DNA of 64,000 nt from Varanus komodoensis. Lineage: Eukaryota > Chordata > Lepidosauria > Squamata > Varanidae. The notes under the pieces are model-generated. The model ran no database searches. It had not been told where the DNA came from and saw only the letters and a program-made list of their open reading frames with translations. The stretch covers positions 17,810,755-17,874,754 of the forward strand of contig NW_025335438.1 of the NCBI RefSeq assembly GCF_004798865.1, read 5' to 3'. Shown here one piece after another: positions 46,198 to 58,450 of the stretch (positions within the stretch are counted from its first letter, which is position 1; each line of letters starts with the position of its first letter). A program made the translations under genes and the position numbers.

Positions 46198-46612
46198 TTC
46201 ACCCATATGTGTGATGCACAGAGACCACGACGAAGAAAAGCAGGTTGCTTACCTGTAACTGATGTTCTTCGAGTGGCCATCTGTGCATTCACACAACCCA
46301 CCTGCAGGCCCCTCTCGGTGTCGGTGAGTGGATTTCTTCATCGGTACCATGCCTTAATATTCATGGTACCTAACAAGCTTGTTATATTTCTCTCTCACAA
46401 GGGGGCGAACGATCGGTCTTTCAAAGACTGGAGGAAATGGCAGACAGTCCACTCTATGTATAGCACTGAGGGGGAGGGGAGTGGAGTTTTCCTGCCAAAA
46501 ACCATTAGCTTTCTAATCTTTCTGGCCTTAGACACTGTGTAGGTGCAGCACTCATATGTGTGAATGCACAGATGGCCACTCAAAGAACATCAGTTACAGG
46601 TAAGCAGCCTGC
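46198..46612. repeat. DIRS right-end repeat structure (inverted and direct)
   Basis: Two arms, 46240-46295 and 46557-46612, are near-perfect reverse complements of about 56 bases around a 260-base centre. The first arm begins gcaggttgcttacctgtaac. In addition 46198-46232 ('cccatatgtgtgatgcacagag') is a direct partial copy of 46551-46580. Combined inverted and direct terminal repeats are the defining end structure of DIRS-type elements and guide formation of the circular intermediate. Confidence 0.8.
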
Positions 46613-49600
46613 TTATCTAGATAACTGCATTGATTTCAAATGAGCTGCTTTGCATTTTGATATAGACTAAACTATACATCCCTACTTTTGTGTGTGTACA
46701 TGCCTTGTTACTTAATCAGGTCCATCTTCTTTGCTAAGATTGGCAAGCAAATGGTGCTCACTGGAATTACAGATTTTTGGCCAACTTTGCACCTTTATTG
46801 CACCTTCAGATTTACTGCTTGTTGCTAAAGGAAGATCCAATGGCAAACACACCATGCATTCTGAAATACTAGGAGGTGGTGTGGGTGTGGGGTGGGAAGA
46901 TAGGGAAATAGGAAAAGATTCTGCTTTTGGGATTCCAGCATTTTGAACAGACATCACAGTCTTGAAACAGGGTGCAGCCTTGGAAATAATCTTGTTTTCC
47001 TGGATTAAATAAAGAACACATTTGGCAGTATCTTGTACTAATAGAGCAGTAGGAGGCTAGTGTATCATACCCTAAATTACTGCTTCCAGAATGGGAAAGT
47101 CAGTGAAATTAATAGAAGAGAGTCTATTGGCTTGGTCCATTCCTAATGCACAAATTTAAGCTAGTTTTCAGGGCCATGCTGTGAAGTGCTAGCTTTCCAT
47201 TGCATTAGTGATCATTCTTATTGTCAGAACATTATTAGTTCTGGTGGATGGCCTGCACTGCATACCATCTGTGGTTACACTCCTAAGGAAACCATGAAGT
47301 AAGTCCCATTTCCATCCTATTTCTGTGATGCCAATGGGCCTCCTCAGGTCCTTTAGTCCCCAAAACCTCTCTTTCAGTAATCTTATCTGACAAGCCAGGG
47401 GAGGAGAGAAAGCAGTTGCTGTTTCTGGTCAGATATTTGTGCTGATGGACTGCTCACTGCCCAGTCATCCACTGGCAGATCCTGATTTACATTTTGTCTG
47501 TCCTTGCTCTAGACATTGCGATGGTGAGGCTTACAATGGTGAGGCTGGTTCTGAGACTTCCCAAAAGCAATACTGAAGCTCAGGGTTGGGAAGTGGTTTG
47601 TTTCATGGGAATCCTTGGTAATTTTGTCCCTGCTAACAAGCCTCACAAACCCACCATCTCTGTCAGCTCTGTCGTTTAAAAACAGAATCTGCCTACCAGC
47701 AATGCTTCTTTCCCCTCAGGAGTGGATGTGCCAGAGATGAAATAGCTCAGAGGGAAATTGGAGGTGAATTCAGGTTGTACCAAAGGAAACATTTGCACTT
47801 TCAGCTTTTATTACCAATCAGAACGCCAATGCTAACATGCATTATTGACTATCTTTCTTCTTATTCAGCTTTATTTATTGCTGCATACTAATGACTCATT
47901 TATCACCCAAGAATGTTACCTTATAATCACTTAAAAGTGCATAAAATATGCAAAATTAATTTCAGCTAAAACTAAAAGGCTGAACAGAACAGACACATTA
48001 ATATGAATGGAACTAATAACTAACAATAATGGAAAGATCTGCCAAATGCTCATATTAGAAAAAAGATTTTTACATAGCACATTTAGCACCTAGGGCAAGA
48101 CATCAGACCCTTGATATACTCTGTGTGGAGGCTTATAATTTCAATAGCACACTGAATGGGAAAAGTGCTTGATGACTCATATGTTATTAATCTTCAAAGC
48201 AGTTCTGTGAGGAACCTTACAATTGTCTCTTTAATGCACCCTTCCCACCCCTAGTGGGAAGCTAAAAGTTGAGGATTAGCACATGTTTCAAGGCCACCCA
48301 TTAAGCCTATCATTGAGTTAGGATTGGGCCACTGCATGAAAATAACAGAGATCTCTGCTGGGGACCTCTGTCCTTATGTGCTTTTGGATGATTCCTAAAG
48401 AACTTTTTGTGCCAGGCAAAAAGCGGGAGTGGGGAAGCTTTCTGCTTTGGCTTGCATTTTGGAACCTGATGCTGGTGGTGAATGAGCCAACAGAGGGAAA
48501 AGGTGGTTAGGGCTAGTCTTTTCTCTCCTTTTTTGCCATCGCTTTCCCCTTCAACCCCATTTTGCACTGATGCAGTGGTAAATTTTGAAGTGAGGAGAGA
48601 ATCCTGACAGATTATTACCACACCCCAGTGTGAATCCATCTAGAAATTTGGTTCACATCCCTGATCAACTTTAAGCCAGTCCCTCTTGGAGTCCAGCCTC
48701 CCTAATGAAAGAATGATGTCCTAGATCTTCCCCCAAACCTCACACAGTTGATAACCATGATGGCAAAACCTGCTCTGGGGACTGATGCCAGCACTCTGAA
48801 TCCAAGAAGGTAGTGGCACTTTCCCATGTTCCTGCTGCACCATCATACTGTGCTTGCTTCCCCATCTTCCATCCCACCCAGCAGGCTGCTGGAAGAGTGG
48901 CAGAACACTCTTGCCAGACAGGTCAGGTCACCCACCCCTGCTTTACAGTATGGGACAGATTTTAATATGCTGCTACTGGCTTTAAGTTTCTTGTTCTTGT
49001 ACTCTATATTTGGAATGCTTTGAGAGTCAGACTGGGGAATCCCTGCTCTATACTTCTCAGGGATGGAAACTTTATTTGGTAGTGCCTGTCTTGGACACTC
49101 AAAGTGAATAGAAATGGGGGATGAGACAGATGTGTTCTCTATCCACATAGCTTAGAATTGTGATAAGGGGTTTCTGGGAGCTGTTATACCACCTTTCGGT
49201 TCTTCCAACCTGTTTCCCTTGCTGGCTTGAGTTTGAAAGTCTTTCAGGATCAAGTGGACTTCTGTGATCCAGAAGATGAAAATGAATATTTCCTCCAACA
49301 TCCATTTTAATATAAGTGCCAAATAGTATAACTTTTTATACTATTTTGGGTTTTATCAGAAAAGAGTACATAAAAAAGGATATATCCGGGCCTAGGATAG
49401 TCATTATTGGAAAATTGATGGTACATTGTTTCATTATACTGGAACCCTTCAGGGTGTGTCTGAATGACATTTTGAAGTCCAATGAACCACAGTTTTCCAC
49501 TTTACCTGACCTATAGGACATAAGTGGAGGTTTACAGCTCATGCACTCAAGGCAGGAAGCAAATACTGAGAGAGGCACCCCAAGCTACTTTCAAATTGCA

Positions 49601-49665
49601 GCTCTCTTTCCTCTTTGCCTCTCTGTCTCCCTGCTTGTGTTTCCCTAGACTACTTTTTCACAAAC
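46613..49665. other. Unrecognised noncoding sequence
   Basis: About 3 kb following the DIRS element with no gene or repeat recognised. A local near-duplication 'gatggtgaggcttacaatggtgaggct' lies near 47520-47545. Open frames up to 109 codons have no domain. Confidence 0.45.
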
Positions 49666-49674
49666 AGAGAGAGA

Positions 49675-49709
<35 letters not shown>
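49666..49709. repeat. (GA)n microsatellite
   Basis: About 22 dinucleotide units with one interruption (gaca). It produces a run of Arg-Glu codons in open frames that cross it, which are artefacts. Confidence 0.95.
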
Positions 49710-50123
49710 CGTGAGCAAGCAATGGTGTAACAAGGGCTTACCCTCAGGGTGTGGTGAACTCCAGGACTTCTTGGTTCAGGGTCTGGTGAATGCCTACCCA
49801 GAAAAAGACAGGTGAGAGTCAGTGGCAAATAGGCCTGGTTTCAGTGTTTGGACTTTGAACTTGGCTGATGTGGGTTGTTGCAGCTTTTTTTAAATTCACT
49901 CTCATTATTTTAAAATTTACAGTCAGGGGAAAGCTTACCTAGCTATGTACATGATAACTAATATCTGTTTCATTCAATATACTGTCCCTTTCTGAAAACA
50001 AAATGTTACCCATTCACAAATGTGTTAAGCATTAGGGCAGCAGAAGCAAACATTTTGTTCTTGTGGTCCTGATGGAGCTATGATTTAAGTGACTATAAAA
50101 TGCAAAATTGCACATGCTTTTAT
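49710..50123. other. Unrecognised noncoding sequence
   Basis: About 410 bases between two microsatellites, with no gene or repeat recognised. Confidence 0.4.
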
Positions 50124-50165
50124 CTGCCTGCCTGCCTGCCTGCCTGCTTGCCTTCCTTCCTTTCT
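50124..50165. repeat. (CTGC)n/(CTTC)n compound microsatellite
   Basis: Six units of CTGC followed by about four units of a TTCC-type tetranucleotide. A pure simple repeat, probably variable in length. Confidence 0.95.
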
Positions 50166-51146
50166 ATTTTAGGCCGGCAATTTCTTTTTCTTGTGTAATA
50201 AATTGGGACAGTAGAATTGTAAAGCATAGGATTACAGGGTGGCTGGGAGGCAAAATGGATGTTAAATATCCAATGTTAAATATTAATTGGAGCCCACAGA
50301 ACTGTAGTAATTATTATGGGCAGTTAAAGATGGCAGGATGGGTAAGACCATGAAGTCCAGATATTAAAATTGCATATCATAAGTTAACACAAGCCCCTTT
50401 CTCATAACTGAGGGAAGAGGAAGGTGTGTTGGTTGCTAAGCAGCTTATCTCATTCAAAGCACTTGGCAGATCATCCATCTCCTTCACAGACATTACTTCC
50501 TAAGAGAAAACTTCATTAGAGAGCATTATAACCCTCCTTTGTCCTTTCATGTCTTGTTTAGGATACCTAGTAGCTTTAGTAAATGTGAAGAAAGGGGATA
50601 TTCAGATCTATTGGTAATAGACACATAAACTTAACAAGTAGAAGCAAATCCCCTAGCTGCTCTCTCATCTTGACCCTGTAGTTGTGTGACAGTAGATTGA
50701 GTGCCTTGCACTGCAGAATGAGCAGCATATGCTTGCATGGTGAGCTAAGCCCTATTTATCCACTGTGTGAATGAAACAGGGCTGGTTTCAAGGGTAGGTG
50801 TGGCTGGGCACCTGCCAAGAGTCCGTGGCCCAGCAGGACATCTTTCCCCTTCTTAATGATCTGATAAGGTGGCCTGTCGTTTTGTTAGCCCACCCATTTC
50901 TTCCTTCTCCATGCCTTTCTCCAATATCCTTCTCCCCACATTATCTTCTCTGGTCCAGGATGCTGGGAAGTACTCATTCCCAGAGACCATATCCTATGGA
51001 ATCCAACTGAGTTGGTTAAGACCCACCTCCCCTTGCTTCTGTCTTCCTGCTTGGTTTTAGGCAGCCAAAATGCCCTAGCTTCTTATCATCCCACCCTCAT
51101 TCCTTCCTTGTCTCACTGACATTACATTTCTAAACATTACTTTGCC
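50166..51146. other. Unrecognised noncoding sequence
   Basis: About 980 bases with no gene or repeat recognised. Confidence 0.45.
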
Positions 51147-51320
51147 TTTATATCCCACCTTTTTCTGCTTGCAAGGAACAAAATGCAAATCTGTTTCAGG
51201 TTGGGCTGAGAGTGAATGAATGACCCGAGTCACCCAGTGAGCTTCATGGCCACAGGAGAACTAAAGGCCAGATATCCAGATCCCCATTTCAGCACTTGCA
51301 CCACCACACCACCCTGGCTC
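51147..51320 (-). mobile_element. tRNA-derived SINE (family A), minus strand
   Basis: On the minus strand it starts gagccagggtggtgtggtgg and continues with 'ccatgaagctcactgggtgactcgggtc' and 'ctctcagcccaacctgaaaca', ending in 'aaaaaggtgggatataaag'. The order and spacing match the copy at 5586. It is more diverged than the copies at 5586 and 57581. Confidence 0.85.
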
Positions 51321-53192
51321 TCACCTTCCCTCCACCCCTCTGTGCCAGTCCCCCTTTGTTCCTCCTTCCCATCAGCTTCATTTTCCCTACACTTCATTGT
51401 CCATAATCCTACATGCCAGTTCCTCTTACTCTTCTCCTGCTTTTGTGTCCTTCCATTTTGTGCAAATGAAGACAAGTCCTTTTCCCTGCTCCCTTGCCAG
51501 AAAATATATAATGTCTTCCTAAGCTCACCCAAGTTTGAGTCTCAGCTGAATCCTTTTCCACACTGACATGGAAATATTCCTCAGAGCAGTCCCCACTGAA
51601 ACCCTCACTGCAGTCTTTATCCTCACATGCACAAATCTTCCCAACTCCACACTTCCCAGACCCTCCCAAAAGGAAGAGTTCGCTATACTAAAACATAACT
51701 TTATTTCTATAGCATAAGGATGCCTTTTTAAAACGTTTTGTTCATATAGAAACTACAAGCTATCATCTCAAGAATACCTACTGAAATCTGCTGGAGTGCA
51801 AGCTGTGCTGCCTCAGAGTTGTGCTCATAACCTAATTGCCTCACCAATGGAGCTTTCTTCCCCATGCAAGCATGTATCCAAATACTTTGGAATGAAATAA
51901 ATGGCATGGCAACTCAGCCTGACCTGTGTGAAAACCACCACAGGCAGATGGTAGTACAGATACTGGCTGACTCCAAGGCCACTCTTTTGGCCAATGCTGT
52001 GTGTGCTTCTCTGCAACCAGAAAGTGACAGCTGGAATTTGGATGGCAGCAAAGCAGCTGGTAGGAGGGAAGCAAGTAGTGGCACACAGGCTGCTAGGCAG
52101 AGATGGATATTGGAGGCTGGGTGACTGAAGAGGGACCTGGAGTGGCTGGTGTTTCTAGGGGAGACTGTGGTAGTTGAATGCTAGGACTGTAGAAACCATG
52201 ATCACGTGAAACCATAAGTGGAAGCAGTGAGGAGAAAAAGAAAGAGCAGCAACTGACAATGGCAGTGAGAAAGTAGACTCAGGGAGGAAGGGGGCCGTTG
52301 AGGAGGCATCAAAAACCTGGAGTCAGCACCGGCAGGGAGTCTGTAGTCTGACAGCCTTGTTTCAGCTTCTTCTCTTTATCATATTCCATGCAGCATGATT
52401 AAGAGATGCAATGTGTTTATTTTTCCTGCTTCCAAAGAATTCATTCATCATTATTCCTTAATATTTGTTTCTAGAAGTAATTTGATGTGTATTAAAATGG
52501 AACAATGGAGAACATTGAAATGAAATTGAGGATGTTGCCCTTGGCAAGGATATCTTTTTTTTACTGTGAGAATAAACATAATTTTTGCCCTAAGGCTATG
52601 TTCTAGCTATACAAAGACAAATGACCAGAAAAAAATGTGTAGGTAATTTTTACAGCTCATAAAACGTGTATCTATTTATATAATGTCACATATTTGCATT
52701 AATTCTAACATCCTGCTTCAAAACAAATGTTGAAGAGAATTTGTTCTGAAGCCTGCAGCAATGCTTAACCATATTTTTCTCAGAATGAATTAAGATCTAG
52801 GTGTGTCAAAAGCTCTGAAGCATTTATATTCAAAAGATATAATTCAGGGCACTTGAGAAGCAGGCGAGGGCCAGGTATGAGCAGTGTCCTTTGCAGTGTC
52901 CTTACCTGTGGCCCTTCTCAAATAGGCATGGGAGCAGCAACAGTGAAAGTGACCTGCCCATAGCACTAGGCCATGCTATTGTTTTGAGGCATTGTGGGAA
53001 TGTCCAAATGCAGCTTTGGAAGTGACCACTATGGTTTCTTAACCAGGGTTGCTGACAGGTAGAAGTGCCCCCTCCACAGCCAGGTGTTGCTGCAAGTCCC
53101 AGATGGGAGTGCTTTAAATAACATGCCAGCCTTTACCAGAGTCTAATGAACATGGTCTAATAACTAGAGTGTGTTCACCCTAATTCAGCTAA
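51321..53192. other. Unrecognised noncoding sequence
   Basis: About 1.9 kb with no gene or repeat recognised. Overlapping open frames around 51230-51670 and 51825-52124 on both strands have no domain. Confidence 0.45.
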
Positions 53193-53202
53193 AGGGCTAA
53201 GG

Positions 53203-53214
53203 TTAGGGTTAGGG
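53203..53214. repeat. Two TTAGGG units
   Basis: The sequence reads ttagggttaggg within 'aaggttagggttagggcc'. Two units are too few to call an interstitial telomere array. Confidence 0.6.
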
Positions 53215-56200
53215 CCAGCTAAAAACCATCTATATGCATAGAAACAAGACATGTCCATGTACCGATTATATCTCAGGACATGTAGTAATAATTGTTAAAG
53301 CCTTTTCTCAGATTATGGGAAAGAGGCTAAATATAATTTGCAATTATGAAGAACAAAAAGATCATCTCCAAGCAGTCAATGGATCCCATCTGTATTGTTG
53401 CCTGTTAAATATACTACCCTTGGATTTACATTTTATGTAATTTTCTTTCTTTCTTTGTATGCTTGTATTTGTCTTGGTATCTGGAACAATAAACTTTTAG
53501 GAAGGATGATATGAGCAAGCATGAAACCTCGTGTGGATGACAGCTTTGTCTTCAAAGAGGAGCTGCAGGCAGAATATCCCAGCCAGAGCAGATGGGTCTG
53601 CTCTGGCCTAATCCTGTAAAATAGACTGTAATGGTGTGGGAAGGACAGTCAGGCCTGCATTTAGTTCCCTTCTAGCTACCTTATGCTTTCAATGGCAGAT
53701 ACCAGCACTTGGGGAATTATGTACTTTAGCACTGGGCCGGGATCTCTTAAGGATGTACGAGTATTTGGTCTGGGAGTGCCTTTAGCTTACAGGGTCATCC
53801 CCCTGCCCATTTCCCATGCACACATACCAACACAGAAAATAATAATAAAAAAAAAACCAAACCCAGAACTGAACAGAACCCAACCCAACCCCATGGGCTC
53901 AACTGGTGTATGCACTAGATCTGATGGAAGCAATACAGTCTTGGCAGTGATTATGACTTACCTGATACAGGGAACCATAGGAATTAATTTCTGCATCTGA
54001 ATGGGGGAGTGACATGTTTGAGCAAGGACTTACCAGCAAAGATGTTCTAACATTCACATTCTTTGGCCCCAGGTATATGACCTGTGAGCAAGAAAATGCA
54101 TTGAGAAAGTTGCTTTCTTAACGACTAGAAACTAGAAGTATCAGCCATTGCACAAAGGGATTACTGAGTTAACGTTCTGTAGGGAGGCAGGGAAAATCAA
54201 GCAGCTGTCTCCTAACTATTCCATATGAGATGTAAGCTAGCTTTTCTATATGACTGGGGGGTGGACAATGGAATTAACTATTCATGTATGATTTGTCTGC
54301 AAGCAGCTTTTTTCATGCCTTACCAAAAGCTCTGTAGGTAATGGCACACTCAGAAGGACTCCTCTGCACATCTTAATAATTGGGAAGGCTCATATTGTAG
54401 GCAGCCCATTTCAGTAATATTCTAATTGTATATTAATCAAATGGCTACTTCATTAGAATGAACTGAACACCCAATACACATTCCCTTTTCATCAGTGAAC
54501 AATTGGGTTTCAAATTTACTGTCTGATCCCTGTGCAAATCTACTCACACAGGATGGTTTCTAACAAAGCCATAAACATAATGCAGGTATATTAGTATGCT
54601 CTAGTGCTCCCCACTTCAGCTCCACCAAATTGGAACAGGGCTGGAGAACAATCCTTTTGTGTCAGATGCTGCCAAAGCTGCCTTGCAAAGCCTCATTGAA
54701 CAAATTGAATTAAAAATAAAGTTTACAGTAAGGGCTTATGTCTATTACCACAGTAAATTGTCATCCTCATCGAGTAACGATGCTTGCCTGAAGTTTGATA
54801 AAAACTCAGCACACATGCAAATGCACACTCAGGTCTATGCCATATCTTTATTTTCAGTCACCCAAGAGAAGTAGTTGTCATGGTTATTGGATGAAAATAT
54901 ATTCATATACTCCCTAGCCATGAAAAAGGTGAATGCTAGTGCTGAGGTGGAATTTTACAAAGATGTGAAATTTGGCAAAATGTCAGAATACAGATTTGAG
55001 GTGGGGGTTGGAATTGAAGTAGTCAGATGAAATGAAGAATGAAGCATAAAGCTAACAAAATCTAAGTATACCAGTACTATGCATAGGCATTAAAATTTAC
55101 CTGAGGAATGGCCTAAAGACAAAATTTAGTTCAGCCTGTGCTTCAGAAAAGGACTTGATTTGACTGGAATCAGGGGTTTGTTTCTTTGACTTGGTCTGAA
55201 TGGGAAACTTCAATTTGAAAATCTAAACCTTTGAGTTGCCCCACTACATCAAATGGGGAAATCAACAAATGGATAACTTTTAAAACCATTTGGCATAATT
55301 GGAGAATGTAACTATTTTCAGACAAATAGATGTAGGAGTTTTGGGTGGACATGCATGTGAAAACAGACCTTAAATTTTGACTTTTAAAAATCTGTACACC
55401 TGCCTATAACATTTTTTTCCAGAATTGTATTAAAAATGGCACTCTGTATAATTATATCTCTTGAGAAATTGGAAGCCTTCCATATTTCAAACACATACTG
55501 TATATTCAGGGAGTTTTGTGCAAGGATTTGAGAGTGTTCAAAGTTATTCTGATTTCTGTCTCGCTTATTTTATGGATAATTTATGTGGAAGTGACACCAT
55601 TTCATACAGATAGGTGTAGGTGGACTGTGGAAAGGGAATCTTTAAATTTGCTGGAGTGAAAGACTTTCCACCGGTGAAATGTTCTATGCATGGTAAGTAA
55701 ATCAGACCTTACTGATTGATTACTTATTGGGTTGCATCCAATGATGCCAGAAAGATTTAGTGGTGTCACAAAGACTTACAGAAACCCATTTTTATCCTTA
55801 TGAAATACAGTAGCTTGCCTGAGCAAGCTACTGCACAAACTACTAATTAACCAGGGCCAACTTAAAGAGGAGCAAGTGTAAATCATATTTAAAGATAGCA
55901 TGCTAAGGAACAACTGAAAAATATTTTAGAAAAGGATTGATTGAAATCAGCATAGGTAATAGTAAGCTTGTTAACACATGACAAAAACCTACAACATTTA
56001 CCACAACAGTTCTCTTTTTAAGACACAGAATGAAAAAGAATACAGAAAAAATTACAGTTCCTTTCCAAAAGCACTGAGATTGGAAAGACTTGGTAAAACC
56101 ATTCCCTGCACTTGGAAGCTATCACTCAAAAAAATTACACTCTTTCTCTCTCATTTTTATTTTATGGTTAGCTGGGGGGATTGATTGATTGATGGAAAAC

Positions 56201-56488
56201 TGTCTGCATCCCTTTCAGTCTCTGAATTTTGGGATTCAAATTTTCAAGTAGAATACAGCTTGGTTTGAACTGCTTCAGACCAATCTCTATATTCTCTGAA
56301 GTGATTTGCTTAGAATGGTAAGAAGCAAATGCCCTCCTATGCTACATTAAGGCATAGATACTCAGAAGTTCAGGTTTCCCAGTACTCTGTTCCTCCCTAA
56401 CAGTAAGCTTAAGCAAGGTCCTTTAAGGGTCACATTCATTCAATGGAGAGCAGAGCTAACAATAGGGTGTGCAACTTTTGGTTACTGG
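53215..56488. other. Unrecognised noncoding sequence
   Basis: About 3.3 kb, AT-rich, with no gene or repeat recognised. A 105-codon open frame at 53683-54000 crosses a poly-A-like run and has no domain. Confidence 0.45.
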
Positions 56489-56525
56489 GAGATAATAGCC
56501 AAAACATCTGGAGGGGCACAAGTTG
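56489..56525. repeat. Dispersed repeat ('acatctggagggcac' fragment)
   Basis: The phrase 'ctgggagataatagccaaaacatctggaggggcacaagttgc' is a short copy of the repeat family seen near 24676 and 40776. Its class is unknown. Confidence 0.45.
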
Positions 56526-57580
56526 CTTACTAAATAAATCACACTCCAGATCCTGCTCTTCAGAACTTGCCATTTGTTGGAACAATACAGAAGTGGTCTG
56601 GCTTGCAGTCCTCATTGGAGTTCTCTAGGGTACTAGCCAACTTTTCATTCTGCCTGTTCTAGACTGAACATTGTACTTGCCTGACTACACTTTTGGAAAT
56701 GCCCCTCTTACTAATTGTCCATGGTGCTATAGAAGACCAGACCTCAGATCTGTGTGCCAACTTCTCCACTTCTGCTTACATGTTGCATTAAGCAAATGAA
56801 TTTCTGTGAACTGAATGTATTTTGTTTCTAGATGTTCACAAGCTTCAAAAACAATATTTGCATCCAGGATCTTTCCCCATTCATTATGGATTTTGCAGCC
56901 CATCTCTCTCTCAATTGGATTTGGCACTCAAAGACAGACTTATTGGCCAGCTGCTCCACAGAGTTGGGGTAGCCTTAGGCAGTTAACAATTCCTTACCTA
57001 TTATTAATTATCTGTCAAGAGATTTTTGTAGTGCACTTGAGACTAGAAGGGACTTTGCACAAGAGGATGGATGATTTATGTAAAAGTATCAATTTTCATG
57101 TGCGGTGGCCCACTGAAATCAATAACAACAATTTCAATGAATCATGGTCATTAAAATGTGTGTGATGTAAAGGCTATTGACAAACCTTTGATAGATTTCT
57201 TTCTTCCACATTCTGAGAGTAGGTAGCAGCTTTTTAAAAGCAATCTAAATAGAACCCTCTGATCTAAAAATATTGCTGTGATCCAACAAGCATGATTCAT
57301 GACGGCAAGATCATCTGAAACTGGGGCAAGTTTCTCTGGGCCTTGCATGTGATAGACTTTACCTAGTCTGGGGGTAACAGATATAAAAAATCTACAGGAT
57401 CTTTTCGGTGTTTGAATGACCATATGTAGATAGTTCTTTTTACATGATAGGGTTTTTATCAACGAATTTGCTTGGTTTTGAAAAGGAAATATCCTTGCAC
57501 TATTTGCTTTTAGATTTGCCACTCCAGGCTCTGTATGACCACACATACACTGGAGGGTGGAGAGACACAAACATAATCAA
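56526..57580. other. Unrecognised noncoding sequence
   Basis: About 1.05 kb with no gene or repeat recognised. A 139-codon open frame on the minus strand (57151-57570) shows no recognisable domain. Confidence 0.4.
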
Positions 57581-57828
57581 GAGAGCCAGTGTGGTGTAGT
57601 GGTTAAGAGCATGGGACTGGGACTCAGACGATCTGGGTTCTAGTCCCCGCTCAGCCATGGAGCCAACTGGGTGACTTTGGGCCAGTCACAGACTCTCAGC
57701 CCAACCCACCTCACAGGGTTGTTGTTGTGGGGATAAGATGGAGGAGGAGAATGATGTAAGCTGCCTTGAGCCCTTTGAGGAAAAAGGCAGGATATAAATT
57801 GAAAAATAAATAAAAATAAATAAAATAA
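57581..57828 (+). mobile_element. tRNA-derived SINE (family A), well preserved
   Basis: The head 'gtggtgtagtggttaagagc' and box B 'ggttctagtcc' are intact, followed by 'tgggtgactttgggccagtc', 'acctcacagggttgttgttg', 'taagctgccttgagccc' and an A-rich (AAAT)n tail at about 57800-57828. About 12 differences in some 210 aligned bases separate it from the copy at 5586, so both are fairly young. Confidence 0.88.
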
Positions 57829-58029
57829 GGATGGGTAGACCCAGAAAACAGAAAAACCTGTATGGAGAATGAAGGCTGTATGGGTGAACTGGGCTGTTTA
57901 GGAGAGGGGAAAATTTGTTTCACGTCTTTGCTACAAACCTCTGCTGCTTTGGTACCAGTCATGGCAGTTTCATTAAAAATAAGTTTTAATTAAAATTGTA
58001 TTCAACCAACTAAACAACAACAACTGTTA

Positions 58030-58450
58030 TTTATACGATTTCTCTACCACTACACAGCTGAAGCTCTCTGGGTTGTTTAGACAATCCATAAAAGCAAACA
58101 ATAAAAATCAAGTAAACATGTCAGAAATATCAGAAAAAACATGAAAAGGTTTAAAACAGATAAAAAATAAATTACAAAAACAAACAATACAAAGAATATT
58201 TAAAAAGAGTGCTCTGCAACACCTGGTGATCCCCCGCGAGCCTCTGGGAGGCCAAATAAATCCTTAAACAGCTCAGAAAAGAGGGCCATCTTAAACTGGT
58301 TCCAAAAAGATGACAGATTCGGTGCCAGCCAGGCTGCAGTGGGGAGGTTGTTCATAGATAGGAGGCCACCACTGAGAAAGCCCTCCTTCTAGTTGCCATC
58401 CTACTTACTTCCCTCAGGGTTGGCACTTGAACGAAGGCCTCAGGAGAAGA
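58030..58450 (-). mobile_element. L2-clade LINE C-terminus and 3' tail (minus strand)
   Basis: On the minus strand the coding end reads SSSPEAFVQVPTLREVSRM followed by RRRAFSVVASYL, the conserved C-terminal block of L2-type proteins (SSEEALL-VP--RE-R---TR-RAFSV-AP-LWN-LP). A phrase 'ggaaccagtttaagatggccctc' follows, then the 3' end with 'aacccagagagcttcagctg', the same ending as the tail at 23440-23480. Coding sequence upstream of the block is missing or unrecognisable. An inactive 5'-truncated copy. Confidence 0.8.

Larger units (their letters stand above)
41987..46612 (+). mobile_element. Broken DIRS-family (tyrosine recombinase) retroelement
   Basis: About 4.6 kb holding, in order, a gag-like region (about 41990-43260), a reverse transcriptase and RNase H region (about 43290-45000), a tyrosine recombinase region (about 45120-46160) and a right-end repeat structure (46198-46612). 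DIRS elements replicate through RNA and insert with a recombinase, not an integrase. RT is recognised by DWFASLDLKDAYFHILIHP and VYPYLEDW, RNase H by LTLYTDASLIGWGA and INYLELLAIF, and the recombinase by SARRASELCAL and GHFTRAVAASSAF. The element is broken in roughly half a dozen or more places and is a fossil. Its base composition is richer in G and C than the neighbouring DNA. No left terminal repeat was recognised. Confidence 0.9.

Noticed and set aside
49524-49815. Open frames with long Arg-Glu repeats
   Set aside because: Translation of a (GA)n microsatellite.
53193-53214. Interstitial telomeric repeat
   Set aside because: Only two exact TTAGGG units; this is not enough to distinguish from chance.
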